A stretch of DNA of 64,000 bases from Lachnospiraceae bacterium UBA7086 (lineage in GTDB: Bacteria; Bacillota; Clostridia; Lachnospirales; Lachnospiraceae). Shown piece after piece: positions 51,491 to 60,570 of the stretch. The position numbers and the translations under genes were made by a program. Below the pieces are notes generated by a model. It saw nothing but the letters and a program-made list of their open reading frames with translations, did no database searches and was not told where the DNA came from. How positions within the stretch are numbered: the stretch's first letter is position 1; the number at the start of each line of letters is the position of its first letter. The stretch is taken from contig DKZA01000047.1 of NCBI GenBank assembly GCA_002492525.1, positions 13,755-77,754 of the forward strand, read 5' to 3'.

Positions 51491-51973
51491 ATGAAGAGAG
51501 CGGGAAATGAATTGTTGCAGTTTTTGGCCGGTCTGGCAATGTTGACTGCAGGATTGTTTATTTTTTCACAAAAGGTGATGGTGTCTTCCAGATTTTTCGG
51601 GCATGGTTTGCGCCTTGGCGGTATGTATATGAGCAATGGGCTGATCATGGTGCCTTTCATCATCGGCGTGGTATGGATGTTTGCGACGGAAGGCAGCGCA
51701 GCTTCCAAGCTGTTTACGGCGGCAAGTATATTGATTGTTATACTGGCAGTTATATTGACCACGGATATTCGGCTGACGCAGGTAACACTTTATGAGTGGG
51801 TGCTTATTCTGGTGCTGATTTTCGGCGGAGCCGGACTGGTTGCCAGAATCCTTTTTGCGAGCAGGCGGACGAATCTGCCTGAAGGACGCAGAGAGGATAA
51901 AAGGATTGAGGAGACGGATAAAAAGGTGCGGGAGATTGAGGAAGAGTTGGAACGAATCAAAAGGGAGAGATAA
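51491..51973 (+). CDS. Small four-segment membrane protein of unknown function
   Basis: 160 residues. Four hydrophobic segments (about 8-28, 45-65, 70-90, 97-118) with a Gly-rich, Met-rich loop after the first are followed by a highly charged coiled-coil tail (REDKRIEETDKKVREIEEEL). I recognise no family. ATG 51491 is taken because GAGGGAG lies at a good distance; an ATG at 51473 adds six residues. It ends 5 bp before the esterase/GH43 fusion gene, so the two are likely co-expressed. Confidence 0.7.
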   Translation: MKRAGNELLQFLAGLAMLTAGLFIFSQKVMVSSRFFGHGLRLGGMYMSNGLIMVPFIIGVVWMFATEGSAASKLFTAASILIVILAVILTTDIRLTQVTLYEWVLILVLIFGGAGLVARILFASRRTNLPEGRREDKRIEETDKKVREIEEELERIKRER

Positions 51974-51978
51974 TTGTT

Positions 51979-54900
51979 ATGTATGAAACATATAATCAGG
52001 CATTGACACTCCGTCCGGATTTTTTTGATCCTATTCATAGAAAGGCTGAGCTTGTTATGGAATCGGGGGATCCGGCGTTTGTAAAAGTCGTATATCATGA
52101 TGAAATACCAAATGTCAGTGTGGGAGAGGACGGTATCGTAGAATTTTATTTGTATGCACCGGATGCAAAGAAGGTTGAGATAGGATGTCTTGGCGGGTTT
52201 GCCGGGAACGAACGGTTTGCGTTAGAGGCAGACGGCAACGGCGGCTTTGCGGGAAGTAAGAAATTTCATTATGGGATGCACTATTATAACTGGTATGTGG
52301 ATGATGTGCTGATATGTAATCCGAAAGCCGGTGTTTCTTATGGGTGTTTTCGGGTGATCAATACCTTTGAAGTCCCGGAGAAAGAGGATGATTTTTTTTA
52401 TATCCGCCCGGTTCCTCATGGCACCGTCAGTATCTGCAAATATGTGTCGGGTGTTAATGGTCATCTTAAGGAATGTTATGTCTATACACCGCCGGGATAT
52501 GAGATGTCACAAAATGTGCAAAAATATTATCCGGTTCTTTATCTTCTGCACGGTGTGGGGGAGAATGAGACCGGGTGGATCTGGCAGGGAAAGCTGAATT
52601 TTATCATGGATAACCTCATTGCTTCCGGGCAATGCAAAGAGATGATCGTAGTCATGGCCTGCGGTTATGCGTTTGCGGAAGGGGAAGATCCGGTGTTTTA
52701 TCCAGGAGATTTTGACAGGGAACTTACGGAGGATATCCTTCCCTATATGGAGAAGCATTTCAGAATAAAGAGAGACAGAGACCATCGTGCCATTGCCGGG
52801 CTTTCTCTGGGTTCTGCACAGTCGGCGCTGTCGGCAAAGAAACATCCGGAACTGTTTGGCGCGTTAGGTATTTTTTCCGGGGTGAATATGGAGCCCTTAG
52901 ATGCGATTATCCGGGAAGAGGCAGACAGGCCGTATTTGGTTTTCCTCTCCTGCGGAAGCGAGGAGGGAGAGATTTGTAAGAAACAGGAATACTATGCTGC
53001 GCAGCTACAGGACAGGGGTATTCCGGTGCAGTATATGACTTATGAGGGATATCATGAATGGCAGGTCTGGAGAAAGAGTCTGGCTGATTTTGTGCCGGTG
53101 CTTTTCAGATGGACTTTCGAGGATGGGATACAGCGGGAAAATGATGCAGTGCGGAAAGAGGATATCCGTAAAAGAACGACGGACGGCAGGAAAGGGACTG
53201 CGGTGGAGAGCCAAAAAGCATCGGAGAATCAATTGTGTCTGCAGAGTCGTGAAGAACAGATGTTATTTTTTGACCCGGTATATAAGCAGGTCTGTTTTGC
53301 AACGGATGCGGAAGGCAGACCTGCGGGGCGGTATATAGACAGTCAGCCGGGATTTGCATACATGGGTGAGGGGCGTGTGAAGATTTCTCTGTATGCTCCT
53401 GGAGCAAAGAGGGCAGAAGTGGACGTATTTGACTGCGGGCGTATTGCACTGCAAAAAGATCCGCAGCAGCCGGAATACTGGTGCGGCGTTATGGAGGATG
53501 TGGAACCGGGGTTTCACTATGTCACGTTCAGCGTGAACGGGACAAGGGTGTTAAATCCGCAGGCACCGGTGGGATACGGATGTTTTCAGGCCCTGAATTA
53601 TCTGGATATGCCTGATCCGGAATTTTGCCTGCATGAACTGCGCAATGTCCCGCATGGACATGTCCATATCAATTATTATACCTCTTCACAGACGGGCAGG
53701 GAAAAACTGTGTTATGTCTATACACCGCCAGGATATGATTGGTTTGGAGATAAAAAGTACCCGGTACTTTATTTACAGCATGGCGGGGGAGAAAATGAAA
53801 TTGGCTGGCTGCGTCAGGGCAAGATTGCCAATATAGCGGACAATCTGATTGCAGATGGCAGGATGCAGGAAATGATCATTGTCCTAAACACGGGCTATGC
53901 GTTCCGTGCGGACGGTACAAGCCATCATGCGGTGGGTTCTTTTGAGGAGGAACTGGTGGGGGATTGTATTCCCTATATTGATACTCATTATGCCGTTATG
54001 GCAGATAAAAGGCACAGGGCTGTGGCAGGACTTTCCATGGGCGGTATGCAGGCCCAGAAAACGGCGATGCATCATCCTGACCTGTTTGGTTCTCTGGGAA
54101 TCTTCAGCGGCGGATTTGTGATTGCGGATGAGGAAGAGGATTATAGAAATTTGCTGTATAATGCAGACAGATTCCGGGAAGAGATGGATCTATTGTTTGT
54201 GTCATGCGGCATGCAGGATCATTTTTATGAACGTACCGCTGCCAATGTGAGGGAAGTACAGCAAAAGGGTGTGCCGGTAATGGATTATTTTGCATCAGGC
54301 AGGCATGACTGGAATTTCTGGAGAAGGAGCGCGGTGCAATTCTTACAGACTGTCTTTCGCAGACAGGCATATAACCCTTATCTGCCGTCCTGGGAGTATA
54401 TTCCGGATGGGGAGCCCTATGTGTTTGACGGCAGAGTATATGTATATGGTTCCCATGACCGCTATAACGGACATGTTTTCTGTCTGGAGGATTATGTGTG
54501 TTGGTCGGCGCCGGTGGGGGATCTGGGAAACTGGCGTTATGAGGGAGTTATTTACTTAAAGACATCGGATCCCCTTAATACAGACGGGAAGATGTGTCTG
54601 TACGCTCCGGATATTACGGTAGGGCCGGATGGCAGATATTATCTGTACTATGTGCTTGACCATGTATCGGTAGTGTCGGTGGCGGTCTGTGATACACCGG
54701 CAGGGGAGTTTGCGTTCTATGGGTATGTGCAGTATCAGGACGGTACCCGTCTGGGAGAACGGCAGGGGGATCAGCCGCAGTTTGATCCGGGTGTGCTGAC
54801 GGAAGGGGATAAGACCTATCTCTATACCGGGTTTTGTCCCAGGGGTGATCGTTCCAGAACCGGTGCCATGGTAACGGTTCTGGGGCCGGATATGCTGACC

Positions 54901-55767
54901 ATAGAAGAAGATCCCAAACTTGTGGTGCCGGGGTGTGAGTACGGCAAAGGCACTGGCTTTGAGGGGCATGAATATTTTGAGGCGGCTTCCATCCGTAAGG
55001 TGGGGGAAGTCTATTACTTTATCTATTCTTCCATTGTGATGCATGAATTGTGCTACGCGGTGAGTAAGAAACCGGACGGAGGATTTGTTTACGGCGGGGT
55101 TATTGTCAGTAACTGTGATCTGCACATAGATACTTATAAACCGGCGGATAAGCCCATGGCTTATGGGGCTAATAATCATGGAAGCATCGTGCAGATTGAG
55201 AAAGATTGGTATATTTTCTATCACCGCCATACCAATGGTACCTGGTACAGCAGGCAGGGATGTGCGGAAAAGATAGAGATAGCAGAGGATGGAAGTATCC
55301 GGCAGGTGGAGATGACCTCCTGCGGCTTAAACGGAGGCCCGCTTCGGGGGGAAGGAGAGTATGGGGCATATCTGGCCTGTAATCTCTTTACGGATACAGA
55401 GTCCGTCTATGTGGGAGACGACCGTTTCCCCAAGATCATGCAGGATGGCAGGGACGGCGATGAAGAGCCCGGATATATCGGAAATATGAAGGATCACGCC
55501 ACAGCCGGGTTTAAGTATTTTGACTGTAAGAATGTGACAGGGATTGGGATTAAAACCCGCGGATACGCAGACGGCTATTTTGAAGTGCGCACAGCCTGGG
55601 ACGGAGAAGTGCTGGCAAAGATTCCCATTCGGTATTCCAATGTATGGGAAGAATACAGGGCGCCTGTGCAGATCCCAGACGGCGTTTGCGCTATATATCT
55701 TACCTATCGCGGAGAAGGCAATGCGAGCCTGCTCTCCCTGTTTTTGCAAACGGGAGGACGGTCATAA
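51979..55767 (+). CDS. Esterase-esterase-GH43-CBM6 fusion enzyme
   Basis: 1262 residues, no signal peptide. Order: E-set (Ig-like) module (about 45-135) and CE1-type esterase 1 (about 155-385). Esterase 1 has Ser in AGLSLGS (about 275), Asp/Glu region FLSCGSEEGE and His in GYHEWQVWR. After a linker come a second E-set module (about 450-550) and esterase 2 (about 555-790, Ser in AGLSMGG at about 685, SCGMQDHF, GRHDWNFWR). Then a GH43-type five-blade propeller (about 800-1130) has YAPDITVGPDGRYYLYY and FEAASIRKVGEVYYFIYSS, and a CBM6-like C-terminus (about 1140-1262). CE1 members remove acetyl or feruloyl groups; GH43 members remove arabinose or xylose. A single cytoplasmic enzyme for decorated xylan fragments is the simplest reading. 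ATG 51979 has GGGAGAG upstream. Confidence 0.88.
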   Translation: MYETYNQALTLRPDFFDPIHRKAELVMESGDPAFVKVVYHDEIPNVSVGEDGIVEFYLYAPDAKKVEIGCLGGFAGNERFALEADGNGGFAGSKKFHYGMHYYNWYVDDVLICNPKAGVSYGCFRVINTFEVPEKEDDFFYIRPVPHGTVSICKYVSGVNGHLKECYVYTPPGYEMSQNVQKYYPVLYLLHGVGENETGWIWQGKLNFIMDNLIASGQCKEMIVVMACGYAFAEGEDPVFYPGDFDRELTEDILPYMEKHFRIKRDRDHRAIAGLSLGSAQSALSAKKHPELFGALGIFSGVNMEPLDAIIREEADRPYLVFLSCGSEEGEICKKQEYYAAQLQDRGIPVQYMTYEGYHEWQVWRKSLADFVPVLFRWTFEDGIQRENDAVRKEDIRKRTTDGRKGTAVESQKASENQLCLQSREEQMLFFDPVYKQVCFATDAEGRPAGRYIDSQPGFAYMGEGRVKISLYAPGAKRAEVDVFDCGRIALQKDPQQPEYWCGVMEDVEPGFHYVTFSVNGTRVLNPQAPVGYGCFQALNYLDMPDPEFCLHELRNVPHGHVHINYYTSSQTGREKLCYVYTPPGYDWFGDKKYPVLYLQHGGGENEIGWLRQGKIANIADNLIADGRMQEMIIVLNTGYAFRADGTSHHAVGSFEEELVGDCIPYIDTHYAVMADKRHRAVAGLSMGGMQAQKTAMHHPDLFGSLGIFSGGFVIADEEEDYRNLLYNADRFREEMDLLFVSCGMQDHFYERTAANVREVQQKGVPVMDYFASGRHDWNFWRRSAVQFLQTVFRRQAYNPYLPSWEYIPDGEPYVFDGRVYVYGSHDRYNGHVFCLEDYVCWSAPVGDLGNWRYEGVIYLKTSDPLNTDGKMCLYAPDITVGPDGRYYLYYVLDHVSVVSVAVCDTPAGEFAFYGYVQYQDGTRLGERQGDQPQFDPGVLTEGDKTYLYTGFCPRGDRSRTGAMVTVLGPDMLTIEEDPKLVVPGCEYGKGTGFEGHEYFEAASIRKVGEVYYFIYSSIVMHELCYAVSKKPDGGFVYGGVIVSNCDLHIDTYKPADKPMAYGANNHGSIVQIEKDWYIFYHRHTNGTWYSRQGCAEKIEIAEDGSIRQVEMTSCGLNGGPLRGEGEYGAYLACNLFTDTESVYVGDDRFPKIMQDGRDGDEEPGYIGNMKDHATAGFKYFDCKNVTGIGIKTRGYADGYFEVRTAWDGEVLAKIPIRYSNVWEEYRAPVQIPDGVCAIYLTYRGEGNASLLSLFLQTGGRS

Positions 55768-55791
55768 AACAGCCGGGTCGAGGAAGCTATA

Positions 55792-56058
55792 TTATAAATC
55801 TTCTTCTTTATAGAGGGTGTAGAAATCGGAATCTATATTATCCATCATTTGAGCGAACCATCTTTTGGCATCATCAAGGGCTTTGTTATATATGATGGGT
55901 GCCATTTTCCGCTCAAATAATTCATATAACTGCATCTGTTCAATCAATCCGATTTCTTCTCCCCTCTCATCCAGATAAAAGGCTTTGATTTCGGCATTTA
56001 GTTTTTCTTTCTGGGAATCTGATAATTTGATCTGCGGTAAGGATTCTCTTCTGGCCAT
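55792..56058 (-). CDS. DUF2164 family protein
   Basis: 88 residues, acidic and helical. IKLSDSQKEKLNAEIKAFY, DERGEEIGLIEQMQLYELF and IIYNKALDDAKRWFAQ match DUF2164, a small family of unknown function. The start at 56058 (minus) has GGAGG in front; longer frames have no ribosome binding site. It is divergent from the gene at 56162 and nearly meets the fusion enzyme's end. Confidence 0.8.
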   Translation of the reverse strand: MARRESLPQIKLSDSQKEKLNAEIKAFYLDERGEEIGLIEQMQLYELFERKMAPIIYNKALDDAKRWFAQMMDNIDSDFYTLYKEEDL

Positions 56059-56161
56059 CCGGGTTCCTCCGATAGAGTTCAGTGTTACGTATAGTATATC
56101 ATAACATGCCGCAGGAAACCAAATTTGTTTTGCAGGGATAGAGATACGAGGTGATAGGTGT

Positions 56162-56833
56162 ATGAAAAAGAAAAGTGACAAGAGTGTCAAGAATGTGAGT
56201 ATCATTGGCGGAGCAGACGGTCCTACCAGTATTTTTCTTGCTGGGCGGACAACAGGCAAGAGACCGCTTAAAGTACGGATAAAGGACTGGATATACAGGC
56301 AAAAACGGAAAAGAATCGCCCGTCGGATCGCGCCTCATCCCCATTCTCTGAAGCAGGTCACAGCCTTTATGAAGAAGGAATACAAAGCTATGGAGATATC
56401 CAGAGAAAGCAGACAGTATCAGGAGATGAGAGCCGGTCTGCGGGAAGCGCTTATCATAGAGAATAAACCGGAACTGCTAGAGGGCTTTCGCGAAATTAAA
56501 ATGACAAGTCCCGGGAAGTATACGAAAGAGGCTGTGGAGGAAATGTTTCGTCAGATAGAGCAGAGGAGCAAGGCGGCTGCCAGAATACCGGAGGAGCGGT
56601 TTCCGATGGACTTTCATGTCTATGAGATTCTCATAGACGATGGAAAAATGGAAATTGACATGGATTATCATTGGGATACTCTGGGGATTTCTTATAGCGG
56701 CAGCAGGAAAGCGATGAAACAGTTAAAGAAAATAGGCCGCAGGATCTATTTATATTATGGGGTTACAAAAGAGGATATCGAGAAAGAGTCGAAGCGGTAT
56801 TCGTTTCTGCTTACGGCACTGGCTTCTGATTAA
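56162..56833 (+). CDS. Unknown protein with N-terminal IGGADGPT peptide
   Basis: 223 residues. Residues 12-28 read VSIIGGADGPTSIFLAG, which matches the conserved IGGADGPT segment of the membrane beta subunit of Na+-pumping decarboxylases (OadB/GcdB). Nothing else is like OadB, and there is no membrane domain. The rest is a basic linker (35-60) and an alpha/beta domain rich in Glu, Lys and Arg (70-223). ATG 56162 is weakly supported by GGTGATAGGTG. Its neighbours are DUF2164 (divergent) and a broken LRR gene. The function is unknown. Confidence 0.65.
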   Translation: MKKKSDKSVKNVSIIGGADGPTSIFLAGRTTGKRPLKVRIKDWIYRQKRKRIARRIAPHPHSLKQVTAFMKKEYKAMEISRESRQYQEMRAGLREALIIENKPELLEGFREIKMTSPGKYTKEAVEEMFRQIEQRSKAAARIPEERFPMDFHVYEILIDDGKMEIDMDYHWDTLGISYSGSRKAMKQLKKIGRRIYLYYGVTKEDIEKESKRYSFLLTALASD

Positions 56834-56875
56834 AAAGGGTCATTGCGGAGCATTTTGATACAGAAAGGATTACTT

Positions 56876-57076
56876 ATGGGAGCCAGAATCAGTTTTACCA
56901 ATCATATTCATATAGCAGAAAAGTCCTTTGATAATGGCCTTTTACGTTATATCGGCTACAAGGATATCACACCGGATATGATGGAAGAGATTGCGCGTGA
57001 CAGCCGTATTCAGAGGGTACAGATTGACAGAGAGCTGCCAAAAGAGGCTTATCGCATTTGTCAAAAGTCTGGTTGA
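56876..57076 (+). CDS. N-terminal part of a frameshifted leucine-rich-repeat protein
   Basis: 66 residues from ATG 56876 (AAAGGA upstream) to TGA 57074-57076. The sequence ends RIQRVQIDRELPKEAYRICQKSG; up to AYRI it reads naturally into the next frame (SKVWLKAYLRYD...). A loss or gain of bases near 57055-57060 would join the two into one protein of about 280 residues. Alternatively the downstream part is started separately. Confidence 0.5.
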   Translation: MGARISFTNHIHIAEKSFDNGLLRYIGYKDITPDMMEEIARDSRIQRVQIDRELPKEAYRICQKSG

Positions 57077-57708
57077 AAGCGTATTTGCGTTATGATAAAA
57101 ACGCCCTTGATATGGAATATTTATGCGAACTTCCCGCGTTAAAAGGGCTTCACCTTGATTTGTTTGACTGCCGGGATTATCGTTTTGTCAATCAGCTTTC
57201 TCACAATCTGGAGGAATTAATACTGTATGCGGACACCAGGGGCGCCGGCATACAGTTTGACTGCGAGTGGCTTTTGCAATATGGAAAATTACAGAGCCTG
57301 TTTCTTGGCAAAAAGGCCAAGAAGAATCTGGAGTCTATCAGCCGGATGACCCAATTGCAGTCTTTGTCTTTAAGAGGCATTAAGGCAGAGGATTTTGCTT
57401 TTTTGAAAGATCTTTCCCTGGAGACCTTCCGCCTGTTGTGGTGCGGCAATTCTGATTTGTCCGCACTGGGCGGACTGGAAAGTCTGCGGGAACTGGAATT
57501 GTGGAGAATTATGAAGTTAGAGAATCTTGATTTTCTTTGTTCGTTGAAAAATCTTGAAATTTTAAAATTACAGGATCTAAAACATATCAAAACATTGCCT
57601 GATCTGCGTCATCTCAAAAATCTGAAACGGATTCATTTGGACAATGTGCCGGTGAATCCGGATAGTCTTGATGAGTCTGTGAGGAATCTGATTCATAAAG
57701 GATACTGA
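57058..57708 (+). CDS. Leucine-rich-repeat protein (main part of frameshifted gene)
   Basis: About 216 residues with five or six leucine-rich repeats from about residue 25 on: LPALKGLHLDLFDC, LEELILYAD, LQSLSLRGI, LRELELWRI, LEILKLQDL, LKRIHLDNV. There is no ATG start. The only start is TTG 57058 with AGAGG 10 bp before it, inside the preceding frame, so translation could be coupled; otherwise this is the 3' part of a gene broken by a frameshift. There is no signal peptide. LRR proteins of this type usually bind other proteins; the partner is not known. Confidence 0.6.
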   Translation: MSKVWLKAYLRYDKNALDMEYLCELPALKGLHLDLFDCRDYRFVNQLSHNLEELILYADTRGAGIQFDCEWLLQYGKLQSLFLGKKAKKNLESISRMTQLQSLSLRGIKAEDFAFLKDLSLETFRLLWCGNSDLSALGGLESLRELELWRIMKLENLDFLCSLKNLEILKLQDLKHIKTLPDLRHLKNLKRIHLDNVPVNPDSLDESVRNLIHKGY

Positions 57709-57833
57709 AAGGAAAACAATCTTTTGGGGACAATCTGTCTTTTTCTTAGAAATCTCACATAGAATGAAATATCGCTGTATATACTAAAGAATTATATTCC
57801 ATAACGAACATGACAGGGAAGGAGAGAACAGTC

Positions 57834-58316
57834 ATGAAAATATTAAAGAACCTGCTTGGCAAAGGCAGTACCATTGGTGCGCCCGCGGCAGGTGAATTGG
57901 TCAGTATCCGGGAGGTAAATGACGATACGTTTCGGGAAGAAATCCTGGGGACGGGTGTAGCCATCAGACCAACGGAAGGGAAGTTCTATGCGCCGGCGGA
58001 CGGTACGGTGGCAACTGTGTTCCCCACCGGACACGCGGCGGCAGTCACTACGCAGGAAATGGCTGAAGTACTGATACACATTGGTCTGGATACGGTGAAA
58101 TTAAACGGCAGATATTTTACCATTCACGTAGAAGAAGGGCAGCAGGTCAAAAAAGGCGACCTGCTTTTAGAAGCCGATCTGGAGAAGATACGTGGTGAGG
58201 GATATGATACGATTACACCGGTGGTTATCTGCAATTCAGATCGGTTTGCCAAGATCACCCTGGCGCAAAATGGCCCCGTGGCACAGGGAGACGTCATTAT
58301 GACGCTTGGAAAGTAG
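57834..58316 (+). CDS. PTS glucose-type EIIA protein
   Basis: 160 residues, the phosphocarrier domain of the glucose/N-acetylglucosamine PTS. IGAPAAGELVSIREV, GVAIRPTEGKFYAPADGTVATVFPTGHAAAVTT and VLIHIGLDTVKLNGRYFTIHV carry the two conserved His (the second is phosphorylated). Start ATG 57834, with GGAAGGAG upstream; an ATG at 57810 adds eight residues. The next gene encodes EIICB without an EIIA domain, so this is its partner. The gap is only 34 bp, so they form an operon. Confidence 0.93.
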   Translation: MKILKNLLGKGSTIGAPAAGELVSIREVNDDTFREEILGTGVAIRPTEGKFYAPADGTVATVFPTGHAAAVTTQEMAEVLIHIGLDTVKLNGRYFTIHVEEGQQVKKGDLLLEADLEKIRGEGYDTITPVVICNSDRFAKITLAQNGPVAQGDVIMTLGK

Positions 58317-58350
58317 GGGCGGATTATTTAAGACAAGGGGGTATTACCTT

Positions 58351-59820
58351 ATGATGAAATATTTACAGAAACTGGGCAAATCTCTGATGCTGCCGGTGGC
58401 CACGCTGCCAATCTGCGGTATTTTAATGGGAATCGGCTATGCGCTGTGTCCGGCAACCATGCAGGGCGGCGAGATTACTGGTTTTTTGAATCTGCTGGGA
58501 TTTTTCCTGGTGAAAGCGGGCGGTGCGTTGATAGATAATATGGCCATACTGTTCGTAATCGGTGTGGGCGTTGGTATGTCGGATGATCATGACGGTACGG
58601 CGGGATTGGCGGCGTTGGCATCCTGGCTGATGATCACGAATCTGTTATCTACAGGTACGGTGTCTGTCCTGATGCCGTCCATTGTGGACGATGCGGCCAA
58701 GACTTTGGCTTTCGATAAGATTGCCAATCCTTTTATCGGAATTCTGGCCGGTATTATCGGGGCAAGCTGTTATAATCGGTTTAAGAATACCAGACTGCCG
58801 GAATGGCTCTCCTTTTTCAGCGGGAAACGCTGTGTGGCCCTTATCTCAGGGGTGCTCTCCATTGTAGCGGCAGCCATTTTGTTGTTTGTTTGGCCGGTCA
58901 TATTTGCGGGCCTGATTGCGATTGGTAACGGGATTGTTGGGATGGGGCCGGTAGGAGCAGGGGTCTATGCCTTCCTGAACCGTCTGCTGATTCCAACGGG
59001 TCTGCATCATGCCCTGAATAATGTTTTCTGGTTTGATACCATTGGACTTGGGGATCTGAGTCATTTCTGGGCAGGCCATACCAATGCGGATGTTTCCTGG
59101 AGTCTGGGTATGTATATGTCGGGATTTTTCCCCTGTATGATGTTTGGTGTTCCCGGGGCGGCCCTGGCGATGGTTCACACGGCCAAGAAGGGCAGACGCA
59201 AGGAGGCCATTGGTCTGGTAGCATCTGCGGCTTTATGCGCTTTTGTCTGCGGCGTCACAGAACCTTTTGAGTTTGGATTTATGTTTCTTGCCCCGGTATT
59301 GTATTTGATTTATGCGGTATTATATGGTATCTTTACAGTAATTACTACGCTCGTGGGATTTCGGGCGGGCTTCAGTTTTTCAGCGGGTGCCACGGACCTT
59401 TTGTTTTCGGCGCCGCTTCCGGCAGCAGCGAATACCTGGATGATCATTCCGCTTGGTATCGCGGCGTTTGTGGTGTTTTATTTGGTATTTCGTTTTGCCA
59501 TTGTGAAGTTTGATCTAAAGACGCCCGGCAGGGAAGATGAGGATGCAGAGGAAGATAAGAGAGCCGTACTTGCCAATGACGATTTTACCAGGGTGGCGGA
59601 AATCATTCTGGAAGGTCTCGGCGGCAAAGAGAATGTGACCTCTCTTGATAACTGTATTACGCGGCTGCGCATGGAAATTAAGGACTATACTCAGGTGGAT
59701 GAGAAGAAGATCAAATCCGCCGGTGTGGCGGGTGTGATGCGGCCCAGTAAGACAGCTGTGCAGGTTGTTGTGGGAACGAAAGTACAGTTTGTGGCGGATG
59801 AACTGAAGAAGATGCTGTAA
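58351..59820 (+). CDS. nagE: PTS N-acetylglucosamine EIICB transporter
   Basis: About 490 residues. EIIC membrane domain (1-390) with SLMLPVATLPICGILMGIGYAL, IDNMAILFVIGVGVGMS, LIPTGLHHALNNVFWF and VTEPFEFGFMFLAPVLY. The EIIB domain is at the end with the phosphorylated Cys in SLDNCITRLRMEI. NagE of E. coli also carries EIIA, which here is a separate gene. Takes up N-acetylglucosamine as GlcNAc-6-phosphate. ATG 58351 or 58354, both after AAGGGGG. Specificity is inferred from nagB and nagA downstream. Confidence 0.9.
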   Translation: MMKYLQKLGKSLMLPVATLPICGILMGIGYALCPATMQGGEITGFLNLLGFFLVKAGGALIDNMAILFVIGVGVGMSDDHDGTAGLAALASWLMITNLLSTGTVSVLMPSIVDDAAKTLAFDKIANPFIGILAGIIGASCYNRFKNTRLPEWLSFFSGKRCVALISGVLSIVAAAILLFVWPVIFAGLIAIGNGIVGMGPVGAGVYAFLNRLLIPTGLHHALNNVFWFDTIGLGDLSHFWAGHTNADVSWSLGMYMSGFFPCMMFGVPGAALAMVHTAKKGRRKEAIGLVASAALCAFVCGVTEPFEFGFMFLAPVLYLIYAVLYGIFTVITTLVGFRAGFSFSAGATDLLFSAPLPAAANTWMIIPLGIAAFVVFYLVFRFAIVKFDLKTPGREDEDAEEDKRAVLANDDFTRVAEIILEGLGGKENVTSLDNCITRLRMEIKDYTQVDEKKIKSAGVAGVMRPSKTAVQVVVGTKVQFVADELKKML

Positions 59821-59838
59821 AGAAAAAGGAGGATTGCG

Positions 59839-60570
59839 ATGAAGATCATCAAAGCAAAAGATTACGACGACATGAGCAGAAAAGCCGCCAATATTATTTC
59901 TGCGCAGATCATCATGAAACCCAATTGTGTGCTCGGTCTGGCTACCGGCTCAACGCCCATCGGTACCTATGCACGGCTTGTGGAACTGTATCAGCAGGGA
60001 GATCTGGATTTTTCCGGGGTAACTACGGTGAATCTGGATGAATACAAGGGGCTTAACCGGGAAAACGATCAGAGTTACTATTACTTCATGAATAATAATC
60101 TGTTCAGTAAGGTTAACATTGACTTAAAGAAGACTTTCCTGCCGGACGGCATGGAGCCGGATGCAAAGAAGGCATGCGAAGACTATAATCGTATCATTGC
60201 TGCTACAGGCGGTGTGGATTTACAGCTTCTGGGGCTTGGACATAACGGACATATCGGATTTAACGAGCCGGGAGAGGTTTTTGAAGCCGAGACGCACTGT
60301 GTCGATCTGACGGAGTCCACCATAGCGGCCAATAAGAGATTCTTTGCTTCGGAAGCAGAGGTGCCAAGACAGGCATATACCATGGGTATCAAGACTATTA
60401 TGCAGGCGAAGAAGATTCTGCTGGTGGTCAGCGGGGCTGATAAGGCGTCCATCGTCAAAGAAGCCTTTTATGGCGCTATTACGCCCAAGGTACAGGCATC
60501 TGTTCTGCAGCTTCACAAGGATGTGATTATCGTTGCCGATGAGGCGGCATTATCGGAGGTGCACGTATGA
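59839..60570 (+). CDS. nagB: Glucosamine-6-phosphate deaminase
   Basis: Turns glucosamine-6-phosphate into fructose-6-phosphate and ammonia. 243 residues, normal for NagB. GLATGSTPIGTYARLVELY (phosphate loop), TVNLDEYKGL with the catalytic Asp, LLGLGHNGHIGFNEPG with the catalytic His and FYGAITPKVQASVLQLH are present. AAAGGAGG stands before ATG 59839. It overlaps nagA by 4 bp (ATGA). Confidence 0.96.
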   Translation: MKIIKAKDYDDMSRKAANIISAQIIMKPNCVLGLATGSTPIGTYARLVELYQQGDLDFSGVTTVNLDEYKGLNRENDQSYYYFMNNNLFSKVNIDLKKTFLPDGMEPDAKKACEDYNRIIAATGGVDLQLLGLGHNGHIGFNEPGEVFEAETHCVDLTESTIAANKRFFASEAEVPRQAYTMGIKTIMQAKKILLVVSGADKASIVKEAFYGAITPKVQASVLQLHKDVIIVADEAALSEVHV

